From: Pedobacter sp. AK013
GTDB taxonomy: Bacteria > Bacteroidota > Bacteroidia > Sphingobacteriales > Sphingobacteriaceae
Reading direction: 5' to 3'
DNA: 64,000 bases
Assembly (NCBI RefSeq): GCF_014205835.1
Contig: NZ_JACHCQ010000030.1
Span: forward strand, 23,619-87,618
Position numbers and translations under genes: made by a program. Of the stretch, positions 1 through 8,953 are shown in pieces (position 1 is the stretch's first letter; every line of letters starts with the position of its first letter). A model generated the notes under the pieces. It saw nothing but the letters and a program-made list of their open reading frames with translations, searched no databases and had not been told where the DNA came from.

Positions 1-1626
1 GATTCGGTGCGTTATAAGCTCAGTAAAGACACGGTTAATGGCGTCATATTCACCGATTTTTCCAAACGTTACCGCCGAAACCCAATTCTAAGATATGATT
101 TTCTGAAGCAAGGCGAACTTTATGATATCCGGAATGAAAACCTCACTTACGATCGATTATATGAACTCAATATTTTTAAGAATGTAAAGATCGATTACTT
201 TAGAAGAGACAGTACCTCAAATAAAATAAATGCGGTAATACAGCTTATTCCGCAAAAGGTAATGACTAACCGCGTGGAAGGAGAGGTGCCGTTTAATGGG
301 GGTACAGTAGGGTTTACTATCGGAAATACCTATACCAACAACAATATTTTCAGAGGAGCAGAACGATTTGAACTTCAGGTAAAAGGTGGTTTGCAATCAA
401 GAATAGGCAATGGGGCTAAACCTTTTAGTGATATTTATCAGCGCGATTTTTCAATCAGTACAAGCATTACAGTACCTAGGTTGATGATTCCTTTCTACAA
501 TCCGGTTTTGGGGGGGAATGGAATGCCGCATACTACTTTTTCAAGCAGTTATATTTATGCTTTGCAGAAAGATGTATCAGTAAGAAGGATTTTTATCAAT
601 TCCATTACTTACGATTGGTTTGAAACCAAATCTAAGCTACACTCCTTTACACCATTGAATTTCGAATACCGTTTTGGTAATTTAGATCCTAATGTTGATG
701 CTCAAACCGTATTGAATAACCTTTATTACTCCACATTATTAGGTCGTAAAGATTTAACCCTGGGGATGAAATATACTTATACTTTAAATGCAAATAAGCT
801 AAATGAATACCGATCTTTTGTTTACTTAAGGGCGGGAATGGATATTGCGGGTAATATGTTGCAGGGCATCTCTAAATTAACAGGTGCCAAAAAAGATACT
901 ATAAACAATGCAGCAAAGATATTGGGTTTACCTTTTAACCAATATATGCGCCCCGAGGTTGATATCAGATGGTACAAACACTTAGGTGGGGAGCGGCAGT
1001 TTGTTGCGCGTTTAAACGCAGGTGTGGCCTACGCCTATGGAAATTCGGTAGTAACGGGTATACCTTTCGAGAAGCAATTTTTTGCTGGGGGATCAAGCGG
1101 CGTAAGAGCCTGGCAGGCCAGAACCATTGGGCCTGGCAATTATGATAGGGGGCTTTTAAGGAGCGATACCCTGAGGAAAGCATTTTACGGACTTGATCAG
1201 CTTGGAACCATGCGTATCGAAACCAACTTCGAATACCGTTTTACAGTAGCCAAAAAGTTTTTTGGGGCAACATTGAAAGGAGCCGCCTTTGTTGATGCTG
1301 GTAATGTATGGAATCTCCGTAAAGGCGAATCAATTCTGCTTGCCACTCCTACACTTGATGAGCAAACCGTGTTTAAGTTAAACAGATTTGTACAACAGCT
1401 GGCTATTGGTACGGGTGTAGGCCTTAGATATGACGTACAATACTTTGTATTTCGGTTCGATGTGGGTTTAAAGCTTAAAGACCCTCAGTTTACAGGCTCA
1501 AATCAATGGGTTATCGGTAAGTTTTTATCAGGGGCAAGAGATTTTAAAAATAGTTATAACGCCACACATGGACCTGATACCTATCGCTTCCTTCAATATA
1601 ACTTTGGCATAGGTATGCCATTTTAA
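1..1626 (+). CDS. BamA/TamA-type outer-membrane protein, C-terminal part (5' end outside window)
   Basis: The reading frame is open to the left edge, so this is the C-terminal ~541 residues of a longer protein. The visible part alternates short amphipathic strands and turns, contains a typical barrel segment around residues 360-420 (FEKQFFAGGSSGVRAW, then an RIETNFEYRF strand), and ends in an aromatic residue (GIGMPF), the usual C-terminal signal of outer-membrane barrels recognised by the Bam machinery. This fits the surface-antigen (D15/Omp85) barrel of BamA/TamA-like proteins, which insert or export proteins at the outer membrane. The first ~60 residues look like the end of a POTRA-like domain (short strand/helix ending KNVKIDYF). 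Its exact role (BamA, TamA or a paralogue) cannot be decided without the N-terminus. Its stop codon directly abuts the stop of the convergent next gene. Confidence 0.85.
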   Translation, partial: DSVRYKLSKDTVNGVIFTDFSKRYRRNPILRYDFLKQGELYDIRNENLTYDRLYELNIFKNVKIDYFRRDSTSNKINAVIQLIPQKVMTNRVEGEVPFNGGTVGFTIGNTYTNNNIFRGAERFELQVKGGLQSRIGNGAKPFSDIYQRDFSISTSITVPRLMIPFYNPVLGGNGMPHTTFSSSYIYALQKDVSVRRIFINSITYDWFETKSKLHSFTPLNFEYRFGNLDPNVDAQTVLNNLYYSTLLGRKDLTLGMKYTYTLNANKLNEYRSFVYLRAGMDIAGNMLQGISKLTGAKKDTINNAAKILGLPFNQYMRPEVDIRWYKHLGGERQFVARLNAGVAYAYGNSVVTGIPFEKQFFAGGSSGVRAWQARTIGPGNYDRGLLRSDTLRKAFYGLDQLGTMRIETNFEYRFTVAKKFFGATLKGAAFVDAGNVWNLRKGESILLATPTLDEQTVFKLNRFVQQLAIGTGVGLRYDVQYFVFRFDVGLKLKDPQFTGSNQWVIGKFLSGARDFKNSYNATHGPDTYRFLQYNFGIGMPF

Positions 1627-2196
1627 TTAACCAAAAAGACTTAAAACTTTAGGCTTTGTACCGGGATCTTTAAAATGGAATTCTTTAAAGGGCTGCCATC
1701 TTTTATCCGTATGCTTGTAAACGGAAAAGGATGAAACCTGAAACTCCCGCTTAAATTTCCTGTCTTTAAATTCAGCAGAAATCTGTTTGAAAACGGGCGG
1801 TTTTACATCCCGGAACGCCAAGGTTAAATGTGGATTGAATTTTTCTTTTTTTTCTATCAATTTCAAAGGTTGTAATGCTTTGGTTATCTGTTTTTCTAGG
1901 CGCATTAGTCCCTCATTTTGTTCAACATCAAGATAAAAGGTATGCTCTGGAAATGAATTAAAATTTCTGAGCACCTGTGTAAAGGGCAGACTGAAAGATG
2001 CATCTGCTAAAGCTTTAAAAAAACTTTTTTCTATATCGAATGCAGCTAGTTTTACTGGAGGGTATAGGGTGATGTGCGCCGGGCGTTTTAATGATTCGTA
2101 CACCTTAAATTTATCCGAAATGTATGTTCTGATCTCGTCTATATCTTCTACAATAGAAATAGGAGGCACTAAGCACACTAAAAATAGATTTTCCAT
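1627..2196 (-). CDS. 2H phosphoesterase / 2'-5' RNA ligase family protein
   Basis: This 189-residue cytoplasmic protein has the two HxT signatures of the 2H phosphoesterase superfamily: PAHITLYPP near residue 40 and NPHLTLAF near residue 122. Family members (ThpR/LigT-like) act on 2'-5' or cyclic phosphodiester bonds in RNA or nucleotides; the physiological substrate in Bacteroidota is generally unknown. Length is normal for the family and there is no signal peptide. It is convergent with the outer-membrane protein gene, with zero bases between the two stop codons. The substrate is not predictable from sequence alone. Confidence 0.85.
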   Translation of the reverse strand: MENLFLVCLVPPISIVEDIDEIRTYISDKFKVYESLKRPAHITLYPPVKLAAFDIEKSFFKALADASFSLPFTQVLRNFNSFPEHTFYLDVEQNEGLMRLEKQITKALQPLKLIEKKEKFNPHLTLAFRDVKPPVFKQISAEFKDRKFKREFQVSSFSVYKHTDKRWQPFKEFHFKDPGTKPKVLSLFG

Positions 2197-2812
2197 AAAG
2201 TAAATTTACTAAAAATATTAGTAATTTAAAAATGAATTATAGGAATTGTTGATGTTGCTGTCAGTTGAAGCCCAGATTTCCTTTTTGGAAAGCAGTTGCA
2301 GAAGCTATTAGCTGGCAGCTGTCCCGCTCCCGCTTCTGCCAATGAAATATCGGCATCTCGCTTTGATCGAGTTTAAGGGGGTAGACAGTACTGTTATCAG
2401 TGATGAAATAAACCGACCGCTGTGGTTCGCGTCTACACGAAACAATTTATTTTTGCCACGGAGGCTCGGAAAATACAGAGAAATTTGTTAATTAACTATA
2501 TTAAAGATTTCTCCACTGCGGTCGAAATGACGGACCTATGTAAAATAAACCCGACCGACAGTGTTACCCCGATTTAAATGTAATTTGACTTATTGAATAT
2601 TTATCGGGGTTAAGCAAAGGGCGGGACTGGTATAACCGAAGCACCACAGGAATTGCTTTTCTAAAAAAAAAATAATAAAATGCTGTCATTGCGCGGAACG
2701 AAGTATCTTAAAGCAATCGCCAGGATTTTCTTATTTATGTTGCGAAGCGCAATCCATTGTAGTAAGATTGCTTGGTTGTCCCTCTTCGTAATAACGATTT
2801 TAATTAGGAAAA
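2197..2812. other. 616-bp gene-free stretch with degenerate intergenic repeats
   Basis: I see no plausible gene here. It contains worn copies of several short repeats found elsewhere in the window: a GTGGTTCG...CACGAA hairpin near 2422-2445, a TTGCCACGGA...CGGAAA motif near 2453-2475 (similar to the reverse complement near 62160-62185), a TTTCTCCACTGCGGTCGAAATGACG motif near 2510-2533, and a CATTGCGCGGAACGAAG...GATTGCTT palindrome spanning about 2684-2806. The last resembles the better preserved copy at 23203-23297. Confidence 0.6.
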
Positions 2813-3343
2813 TCAGACAAGGTTTTTCAAGCCATCAAAAATACTTTCGAAAAATGTAGATAGGTTTAAGCCATTGCTGTGATTAAAATATACAAATACC
2901 AGAAAAACAATTACCACAAATATGATCAGTTTTCGGAAGGCAAAAGCAATAATAATCAGTATGATCGGAATGATGAAAAGCCATAAACTATTTATTGCAT
3001 ATGGGCTTAAATCGGTATCTTTTTTGTACACATACACGAGTTTGCTATGGGTACCAGAGTCGTTTTGATGTTTAATATAAACGAAGGTAGATTTATCTAT
3101 CGGTAGAGGTAGCACGGCTATACCATCATTAAACTTTAGTACCTGTGTAAAACCACTTACACTAAAGGTATAAGTTCCATTTATATTCTCGTTAGGATTG
3201 TTTAGCGAATCGGCTGCAATAATGGCCAGTTTATTGTTTTTAAGCAAATTCTCTTTTACCAGAAAATTATTGATTGCTGCGGTTTGTGCAGTGCTGAATA
3301 GCCCGATTAAACACAGCGAAAGCAAGAGTAAGATTCTTTTCAT
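2813..3343 (-). CDS. hypothetical secreted/membrane protein
   Basis: This 176-residue protein has a Sec signal peptide (MKRILLLLSLCLIGLFSTAQ), a ~95-residue beta-rich extracytoplasmic segment, and a C-terminal hydrophobic stretch (about residues 118-155) broken by a short basic turn (FRK), which suggests two closely spaced membrane helices. A short soluble tail follows. I do not recognise a family. Its start overlaps the stop of the upstream patatin-barrel gene by four bases (ATGA), so the two are translationally coupled and the small protein may assist or anchor the patatin protein. That functional link is inference. Confidence 0.7.
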   Translation of the reverse strand: MKRILLLLSLCLIGLFSTAQTAAINNFLVKENLLKNNKLAIIAADSLNNPNENINGTYTFSVSGFTQVLKFNDGIAVLPLPIDKSTFVYIKHQNDSGTHSKLVYVYKKDTDLSPYAINSLWLFIIPIILIIIAFAFRKLIIFVVIVFLVFVYFNHSNGLNLSTFFESIFDGLKNLV

Positions 3344-5658
3344 TCGATAGAACGTTTATTGTAAATTAAATAACCGATATGCAATAATACACCATTTCTT
3401 TTAACAGCATCATTATATAAATTATAGCTCAGGCTAACAGGCCCTAGAGGTGAGTGATAAACCAGACCAGCGGTACCTGCATAACGTAACTTGGTAATGG
3501 CCTTTGCATAATTTATATCCTGAAAATTATTCAGCTCAAATTCTTTATGGGGTAAAAATAAATAACCCTCTAATCTAAAGTCTAGATTTTTTTTGACATT
3601 ATAAATGTTTTTTATTCCACCAGCGGCATAGGTAGTTGCCCTAAATTTATCGAGAAATAGCGAACGGCTATCTTGCAGGGGATAAAAAGCTGGAGCAGTT
3701 AAAAGTGTTGCGTAATAGTTGCTAAATAGGGGCTGGTTAGAAATTACACCTTCAACAATATAACCCAAAGTATATTTTTTAAGGTGTAAAAAATAGTTTT
3801 CCTGAGTGAGCTTAATACTGCCCCACTGGTGTAGCCGGCTACTACCCGGAATTTTCACAAAACCTGGGGTGTTGCGGAAAATATTACCCGGATTGTAATT
3901 TTCGCGACCTGTAGTGTAATTAAAACTTAACGAAAAACTTTGGCCATTGGTGGCGTATTGTTTTCTGTTCAGCGAGTTTTTTTCGAAGTTTAGCGAGCTT
4001 CTGAAACCATTAAATATGGTTTGGTCTAACAAATCGCCTATGGCAAAAGTATTATTCGGGCTGTAACGGTCATTGTTGTTAATGAATGTTGCATGGAGAA
4101 CAATTTTGGTGTTGTAATTTAAAGGCATTCCCATCATGAGATCAATCTTCCGGTCTGATTGTTCGATGTAAATTGGTCGTGGGTTTTCGATAAATATCTG
4201 GCTGGTATTATAGAAATTCCAGTGGTTATAAGTTAACTCGGCGGCGAGAAACAAGGGCAGCCTGGTTGGGTAATCTACCCTGCCATTTACCTGTACGGAT
4301 TCGTAAAAACGGCCGGAGTAAAAACTGGTTCCAAAAGTATAAGATTTTCTGTTGAGGTAATTGTACTGGGCACCCAAAAACACATTACTGATCGGCCTTG
4401 TGGAGATATTACCACCTAATTCGAGTTTAAAGCTCTTTTTTGGCTGTGCCACTACCTCAAAAGTATAACTATCTGTTGCAGCTTGATAAGAAATTTTAGG
4501 ATACACCGTTTCGAAGGTTTGATCGGCCACGAGCTTATAATACCCACGTTTAATATCTTGCAGGTTAAAAGTAGTTTTATCGCTCTTGAAAAGCCTTTCT
4601 ACATATTTTTTCTGTTGACTGTTTACACCTGTTACGATAATGTTGCTGAACTTTAGATCTGGTTTTTTTGCATTAAATTTTTCCCTTCTTTCTGCCAGTT
4701 CTTTATCGCTCACTCTTTTGCTGATCAAAGCTTTAATTCTTGGCATATCGGCCATTGTTGCATCGTATCCTTTTTTGATCAGCTCTTCTACAGGTGCAAA
4801 ATTAGTTACACTATAAGTAGTTAAATCGGGTTGGATGTATACGCCGTTTTTACCGATCATGGTAGAGTCTGATTTAGATAGAAACATATATACCAAAAAG
4901 CGGTTCATTAAACGATCGTCGATATTTTTAGGATACTCGTTATAAGTTTTAGAAGAAACATTGGCACCTATTACATAATCGGGCTTAAAATCCCTTTCCA
5001 TTACATCGGCAGGGAAATTATTATAGAGCCCACCGTCAAAAACATACTTTCCGTCTAATTTAATCGGCCGGTAGATAATAGGCACAGTCATGGTTGCCCT
5101 TACCGCTTCTGCTAAACTTCCTTTGCTTACTGTGATGCTTTTTTGCGAAAGTACATCTGCAACCATACAGCGATAGGGAACAAAAAGATTGTCGAAATTA
5201 TCTTTAGAAACGGCAGAAGCTTGCGAAAAAAGCTCAAGGAAAGCAAAGTTTAATGGAATATCATTAATGAGGTTAGAGCGGAAACTAAAATGAAAACCGG
5301 TATCAATAGCCACTTTTGCAGTAAGCATAGAGGCATTGGGTGCATTTTTCTGGAAATAATAGGTATAGTCGCTGGTGTATCGCCCGTTTACCCAATTTTG
5401 GAAGTCGTTGCTCAGTGCAATTTTTTCTATCTCCGCAGGGCTATAACCTGCAGCATACATGGCACCAACAATGCCGCCCATCGAGGTGCCGGTAATGTAA
5501 TCGATAGGAATGTGGTTTTCTTCCAAAGCCTTTAATGTGCCAATGTGCGCCAATCCTTTTGCACCGCCGCCACTAAACACAAGACCTACCTTTTGCGCCT
5601 GCAATTGGTTACAGCACAGAACGAAGAGTATCAGTAAGGATCTTTTAATAGCTACCAC
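3340..5658 (-). CDS. patatin-like phospholipase fused to a C-terminal outer-membrane barrel
   Basis: This 772-residue protein begins with a signal peptide ending LQAQ. The patatin domain (about residues 25-220) has the oxyanion loop GGGAKGLAHIG, the nucleophile elbow GTSMGG (GxSxG) and the DGG motif (DGGLYNNFP) that completes the Ser-Asp dyad. Residues ~335-400 resemble a POTRA-type domain (FSNIIVTGVNSQQKKYVERLF), and the remainder is strand-rich and Tyr/Phe-rich, like an Omp85/surface-antigen barrel. The layout matches the PlpD-like (type Vd) class of surface lipases: the hydrolase should act on lipid acyl esters at or outside the outer membrane. It probably forms one leftward operon with the M28 peptidase, TspO and the small overlapping protein. 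The physiological lipid is unknown. Confidence 0.88.
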   Translation of the reverse strand: MVAIKRSLLILFVLCCNQLQAQKVGLVFSGGGAKGLAHIGTLKALEENHIPIDYITGTSMGGIVGAMYAAGYSPAEIEKIALSNDFQNWVNGRYTSDYTYYFQKNAPNASMLTAKVAIDTGFHFSFRSNLINDIPLNFAFLELFSQASAVSKDNFDNLFVPYRCMVADVLSQKSITVSKGSLAEAVRATMTVPIIYRPIKLDGKYVFDGGLYNNFPADVMERDFKPDYVIGANVSSKTYNEYPKNIDDRLMNRFLVYMFLSKSDSTMIGKNGVYIQPDLTTYSVTNFAPVEELIKKGYDATMADMPRIKALISKRVSDKELAERREKFNAKKPDLKFSNIIVTGVNSQQKKYVERLFKSDKTTFNLQDIKRGYYKLVADQTFETVYPKISYQAATDSYTFEVVAQPKKSFKLELGGNISTRPISNVFLGAQYNYLNRKSYTFGTSFYSGRFYESVQVNGRVDYPTRLPLFLAAELTYNHWNFYNTSQIFIENPRPIYIEQSDRKIDLMMGMPLNYNTKIVLHATFINNNDRYSPNNTFAIGDLLDQTIFNGFRSSLNFEKNSLNRKQYATNGQSFSLSFNYTTGRENYNPGNIFRNTPGFVKIPGSSRLHQWGSIKLTQENYFLHLKKYTLGYIVEGVISNQPLFSNYYATLLTAPAFYPLQDSRSLFLDKFRATTYAAGGIKNIYNVKKNLDFRLEGYLFLPHKEFELNNFQDINYAKAITKLRYAGTAGLVYHSPLGPVSLSYNLYNDAVKRNGVLLHIGYLIYNKRSIE

Positions 5659-5686
5659 TCCCTAAAAATAGGGTTTTCTTTTAAAA

Positions 5687-6160
5687 TTAGTTCAATATGA
5701 AAATGTTGTAGGTTAAAAATGATGCAAAAGTTACCCAAAGAATGTAGGGGATAAATATTAAACCCGCCCATTTGTTTATTTTATAGAATATGGATGCATT
5801 GATGATAATGATAACCAACAATAAAATAATTTCGGCAAGGGCAAAACCTACCTCTCGCAGATAAAAGAAAATGAACGACCAGCCTAAATTTAAAATTAAC
5901 TGGATTAAATAAATGGCAACTGTTCGCGGGAAATGAACAATTTTATCACGTCTAACCCACACCAAATAAGCCGCAATACCAATAAGTATATAAAGTGTAG
6001 TCCAAACAGGTGCAAAAAGCCAGTTTGGCGGGTTAAAGGAGGGTTTGTTTAGTGTTGTATACCAGGTTTTAACAGATTGTGCAGTTGCCCATCCGCCTAA
6101 AGCACCAACACCCAGAGTAATGGCTATATTAATAACAAAAGCCAGAGGTTTTAATTTCAT
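5687..6160 (-). CDS. tspO: TspO/MBR family tryptophan-rich sensory protein
   Basis: This 157-residue integral membrane protein has five predicted helices and the family signature in its first half (WYTTLNKPSFNPPNWLFAPVWTTLYILIGIAAYLVW, residues ~33-67, written here from the spaced motif W-Y-x-x-L-x-K-P-x-F-x-P-P). It also has the L-N-x-x-W-S/x-x-F-F segment (LNLGWSFIFF) of the porphyrin/ligand pocket. TspO proteins bind tetrapyrroles and have been linked to stress signalling and porphyrin breakdown. It sits 28 bp before the patatin gene and 45 bp after the M28 gene on the same strand, consistent with co-transcription, though no functional tie is obvious. Confidence 0.9.
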   Translation of the reverse strand: MKLKPLAFVINIAITLGVGALGGWATAQSVKTWYTTLNKPSFNPPNWLFAPVWTTLYILIGIAAYLVWVRRDKIVHFPRTVAIYLIQLILNLGWSFIFFYLREVGFALAEIILLLVIIIINASIFYKINKWAGLIFIPYILWVTFASFLTYNIFILN

Positions 6161-6205
6161 GCGCTAAATTTGAGTTTAAACAACGGCAAATCTTAAATGT
6201 TTTTA

Positions 6206-7555
6206 TTATCTGCCAATACCTGGTACTACTGGCAGGCTTTCAGTGTCGTCATTCCCGATGCTTTGTACCGCAAATAAATAATTGTCTTTACTATAGGGTA
6301 ATCTTAATTCGGTGGCAGAAGTGAAAAATTTCTTTTCCCAAACTGCGCTGCTGGTTTCGCGCATTAAAACATAATAGCCTTTTACCAGACCATTAGCAGG
6401 TGCTTTCCAGTATAAAAAGGTAGTGTTGCTCAGGTTTTTTACATCAACCTTTACTTCGGTAGGGCTTGAGGGTGCTTTGGCCATATTGGCCAAAACAGCA
6501 ATATTTACACCTGTATTTTTACGTAAATATTCGAAATCCATAAATTCCTGAAGGTCGCCATACCTAACACCTTTCTCCGTTCTAAGGTCCTGGTGCTGGT
6601 GATCGAAGTTTTCGTTCATTTCGGTTATGCGCACCGCTGTAAAGCCATTTTCTACGAATGGAGTATGGTCTCCACCACGGAGAAACCTATCGTTTCTGTA
6701 AATTAACTTAACTTCTAACTGATCTACATAACGCTCGCCAATTTCTTTAACATACCGGGCCAGCTGACGGCTTTTGCCATCGTTCTCCAAACCAAACTGA
6801 CGGATACTTTTTGCATTTTTATCCAGATCGAAGCTCGGTAAACCTTCGCTAAATACACGTAGCCTGGTATTATCGATGATCTGTGTTTCGCTGCTGTTGT
6901 TACTGCCAATCATATCATTGTTTAACATGGCATCTACATTCCAGTTCTCTTTTTTTGCTTTTGCGGCCATAAAACCAGAGCCCAATAAAGATTGCTCTTC
7001 GCCGCTCACGGCTACAAAAATTATGGTTGCAGAGAATTTATATTGACTCATAATCCTTGCAGCCTCAATTACACCAGCAACACCACTGCCATCATCATTG
7101 GCGCCGGGTGCATCACTGGTTCTGTTCATTACATCAGTAACCCGGCTATCGAGGTGCCCGCTTACCACATAAACACGTTTGTCGTTTGTATCCGTGCCTT
7201 TAAGTATGGCTACAGCGTTACCCAAAAGCGTAGGTTGGTCTACTCTTTTGCCATCAGGCTTAAATGTAATGGTATCCAGGTATGCCGTAAGCCTGCCATC
7301 GCTTTGCTTTGCAAATTGATTAAATTTATTCACCACCCAATTTCTGGCTGCTCCAATTCCTTTCGTTTTACTTTTAATATCGCTAAGTGTATTTCTTGTT
7401 CCAAAAGAAACCATTTTACTGATATACGATTTGAGTGAATCCTGGTTCACTGCTTTAACCATTTTATCTATATCCTGATTTCGGTTAACAACAACTTGAG
7501 CGCGTAGAGATAAACTTATAATAACAAAAAGTAGGGAGGTATAGATTTTTTTCAT
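6206..7555 (-). CDS. secreted M28 family zinc aminopeptidase
   Basis: This 449-residue secreted protein has a signal peptide ending LRAQ. The M28 catalytic core shows the zinc and catalytic motifs in order: SGHLDS (zinc His plus catalytic Asp, ~residue 133), GANDDGSG (bridging Asp), SGEEQSLLGS (catalytic Glu and zinc Glu, ~residue 187), a later NNDMIGS (zinc Asp) and GGDHTPF (zinc His). A C-terminal ~80 residues (from PTEVKVDVK) look like a fibronectin-type-III-like domain. Family members remove N-terminal amino acids from peptides in the periplasm or outside the cell. All visible metal ligands are intact. It is probably the first gene of the leftward M28-tspO-patatin group. Confidence 0.9.
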   Translation of the reverse strand: MKKIYTSLLFVIISLSLRAQVVVNRNQDIDKMVKAVNQDSLKSYISKMVSFGTRNTLSDIKSKTKGIGAARNWVVNKFNQFAKQSDGRLTAYLDTITFKPDGKRVDQPTLLGNAVAILKGTDTNDKRVYVVSGHLDSRVTDVMNRTSDAPGANDDGSGVAGVIEAARIMSQYKFSATIIFVAVSGEEQSLLGSGFMAAKAKKENWNVDAMLNNDMIGSNNSSETQIIDNTRLRVFSEGLPSFDLDKNAKSIRQFGLENDGKSRQLARYVKEIGERYVDQLEVKLIYRNDRFLRGGDHTPFVENGFTAVRITEMNENFDHQHQDLRTEKGVRYGDLQEFMDFEYLRKNTGVNIAVLANMAKAPSSPTEVKVDVKNLSNTTFLYWKAPANGLVKGYYVLMRETSSAVWEKKFFTSATELRLPYSKDNYLFAVQSIGNDDTESLPVVPGIGR

Positions 7556-7660
7556 CTGTTGGTTTTTTCGAAAAATGATGATTTTATTTAAAACGAATAT
7601 ATTGAATGATTCGTTGAATACAGATAGTTAAAATCTAGTGCCATGTAACATTTTGGGCAT

Positions 7661-7691
7661 AAAAAAAGCCCTCTGAAACTAATCAAAGGGC
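7661..7691 (-). terminator. intrinsic terminator of the M16-like gene
   Basis: GCCCTCTGA (7668-7676) pairs with TCAAAGGGC (7683-7691) with one mismatch and a six-base loop. Read leftward, the stem is followed at once by seven T residues (the A run at 7661-7667). It lies 18 bp after the stop of the leftward M16-like gene and is the cleanest intrinsic terminator in the window. Confidence 0.85.
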
Positions 7692-7709
7692 CTAGATTTA
7701 ATTTTAATA

Positions 7710-8330
7710 TTACCTTGCCACAGTTGATGCAAGTTCTTGAGTTCGGTTCCAATTGCCAAAAGCTTTTTTAACTGAAGCTTTGGCCGTATTTAATTCAACA
7801 TCTCCTGCAATGGTTAAAAATGTTTTGTCAGGAGAAATCTGACTATAAAAATTTTTAACATCGGCCAAGGTTAATGCGCTAATCGAATTTTCATTTACCG
7901 TTTGGTCATAATCGTAATCTTGTAGTTTTATACTGGCCATTAATTTAGCTTTCGCTGTATTAAAAGTTTTTTGATCGAAGCTTGCATTTTGAATTACAGA
8001 AGCCATTGTTGACAGGTCTTTTTCAAGATCAGCATTTAATGTAGCCAACTTACCGCTGTTATCTTTAAAGCTAATATTTGAATTTTTATTTAAGTTTTCG
8101 TTTAAAACTGCATTCAACAACTCCACAATGCCATCTTTTTTGCCCTCAAAGGCCTTAGTATCTAATGTAAAGCTAGAATATGCCTTTGGCGAACGGTCAT
8201 TTTCAGAAATAATGATATTCATGCCGTTTTTAAGTTTATAGCTAACAGGTTCCTTAAAATTTTGAGCTTTTGCACTGTAAATTGATAAAATACTTAATGC
8301 TGCAAGTGCAATTGTTTTAATTTTGTTCAT
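7710..8330 (-). CDS. secreted single-repeat M16 (insulinase-like) pseudopeptidase
   Basis: This 206-residue protein has a signal peptide (ending IYSAKAQ). The mature part follows the outline of one M16 half-repeat. Strand YKLKNGMNIIISENDRSP matches the usual M16 N-terminal 'LxNGLxVxxxxxxxxP' strand, and the end (ADVKNFYSQISPDKTFLTIAGDVELNTAKASVKKAFGNW, about residues 155-193) matches the normal M16 'FYxxxYxPDNxxLxIxGDVxxxxAxxxVxxxFGxW' close. The HxxEH zinc motif expected around residue 65 is absent (GIVELLNAVLNENL sits there), so it should not hydrolyse peptides. Active M16 enzymes need two to four such repeats; this one stands alone between its own terminator and a gene-free stretch. A binding or scaffold role is possible but unproven. 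Confidence 0.7.
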   Translation of the reverse strand: MNKIKTIALAALSILSIYSAKAQNFKEPVSYKLKNGMNIIISENDRSPKAYSSFTLDTKAFEGKKDGIVELLNAVLNENLNKNSNISFKDNSGKLATLNADLEKDLSTMASVIQNASFDQKTFNTAKAKLMASIKLQDYDYDQTVNENSISALTLADVKNFYSQISPDKTFLTIAGDVELNTAKASVKKAFGNWNRTQELASTVAR

Positions 8331-8624
8331 TTTATTTTTTTTAATTTTTTACGATTGTGATTTTTGTTTAATACTATAAAATCTACTTATTTGTGTTTAT
8401 TTCGACTATATCTAGTCTTTAGGGAGGTGAAAAACCTAGACGAATAGGGAATACGCGCTTTGAAAAATGGAAAATATTTTTTGCAAATATAAGATTTATT
8501 CATTTTGTTCATTATTTATTTGTGAAAATATTTCTATAGTTATGCTTGGTTTTATTTGTAATGATATCTGATAATGAATTGTTTAATGGTTTGATGATCG
8601 TGTAATTGCCAGGTGTATAGTTAG
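8331..8624. other. gene-free AT-rich upstream region
   Basis: This stretch lies between the start of the leftward M16-like gene and the gene remnant. It is AT-rich and must hold the promoter of the M16-like gene. I could not place a convincing TTTG / TAnnTTTG Bacteroidota promoter pair or other structure in it. Confidence 0.4.
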
Positions 8625-8903
8625 CCACCATTAAAGGTCGATCCAACTTTGAAATTGATCAATGAACGCGAAAGTGCAGACGAAGCGCATCGAAATTTAG
8701 CTTTTCGGAGATTATGAAAAACTAAAACGTATGGCGCAAAATGCTTTCAGCCATTTCTGTAATGGCTAAAGTGCCTAAACTAAATGTGAATCTGTAATCT
8801 ATTGATGATGAGGGTAATGCTAGATTAATATGGGTATCGGTTAGAATTGATTACCATGACATGCAAAATTGTTAAAGAAAAAGCATTGGTGTTTTTAGAG
8901 TAA
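8625..8903 (+). pseudogene. possible decayed coding remnant with several frameshifts
   Basis: No single frame is open, but four consecutive segments in shifting rightward frames read like ordinary protein: PPLKVDPTLKLINERESADE-AHRNLAF from 8625, then DYEKLKRMAQNAFSHF, then AKVPKLNVNL, then IDDEGNARLIWVSVRIDYHD, and finally KIVKEKALVFLE ending at a TAA at 8901-8903. Each switch needs one frameshift or stop. The charged, helix-like composition and the orderly run of frames suggest a small gene of about 90 codons that has decayed. I do not recognise the family. It could also be chance, so confidence is modest. Confidence 0.35.
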
Positions 8904-8953
8904 TAACCTGCACTTTTTCTTTATCAAAGGGTTCACCATTGATGGGCAAATTT

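Noticed and set aside
8749..8767. Hairpin AGCCATT-TCTGT-AATGGCT as a terminator
   Set aside because: No T tract follows on either strand and it lies inside the decayed coding remnant, so it is probably chance.
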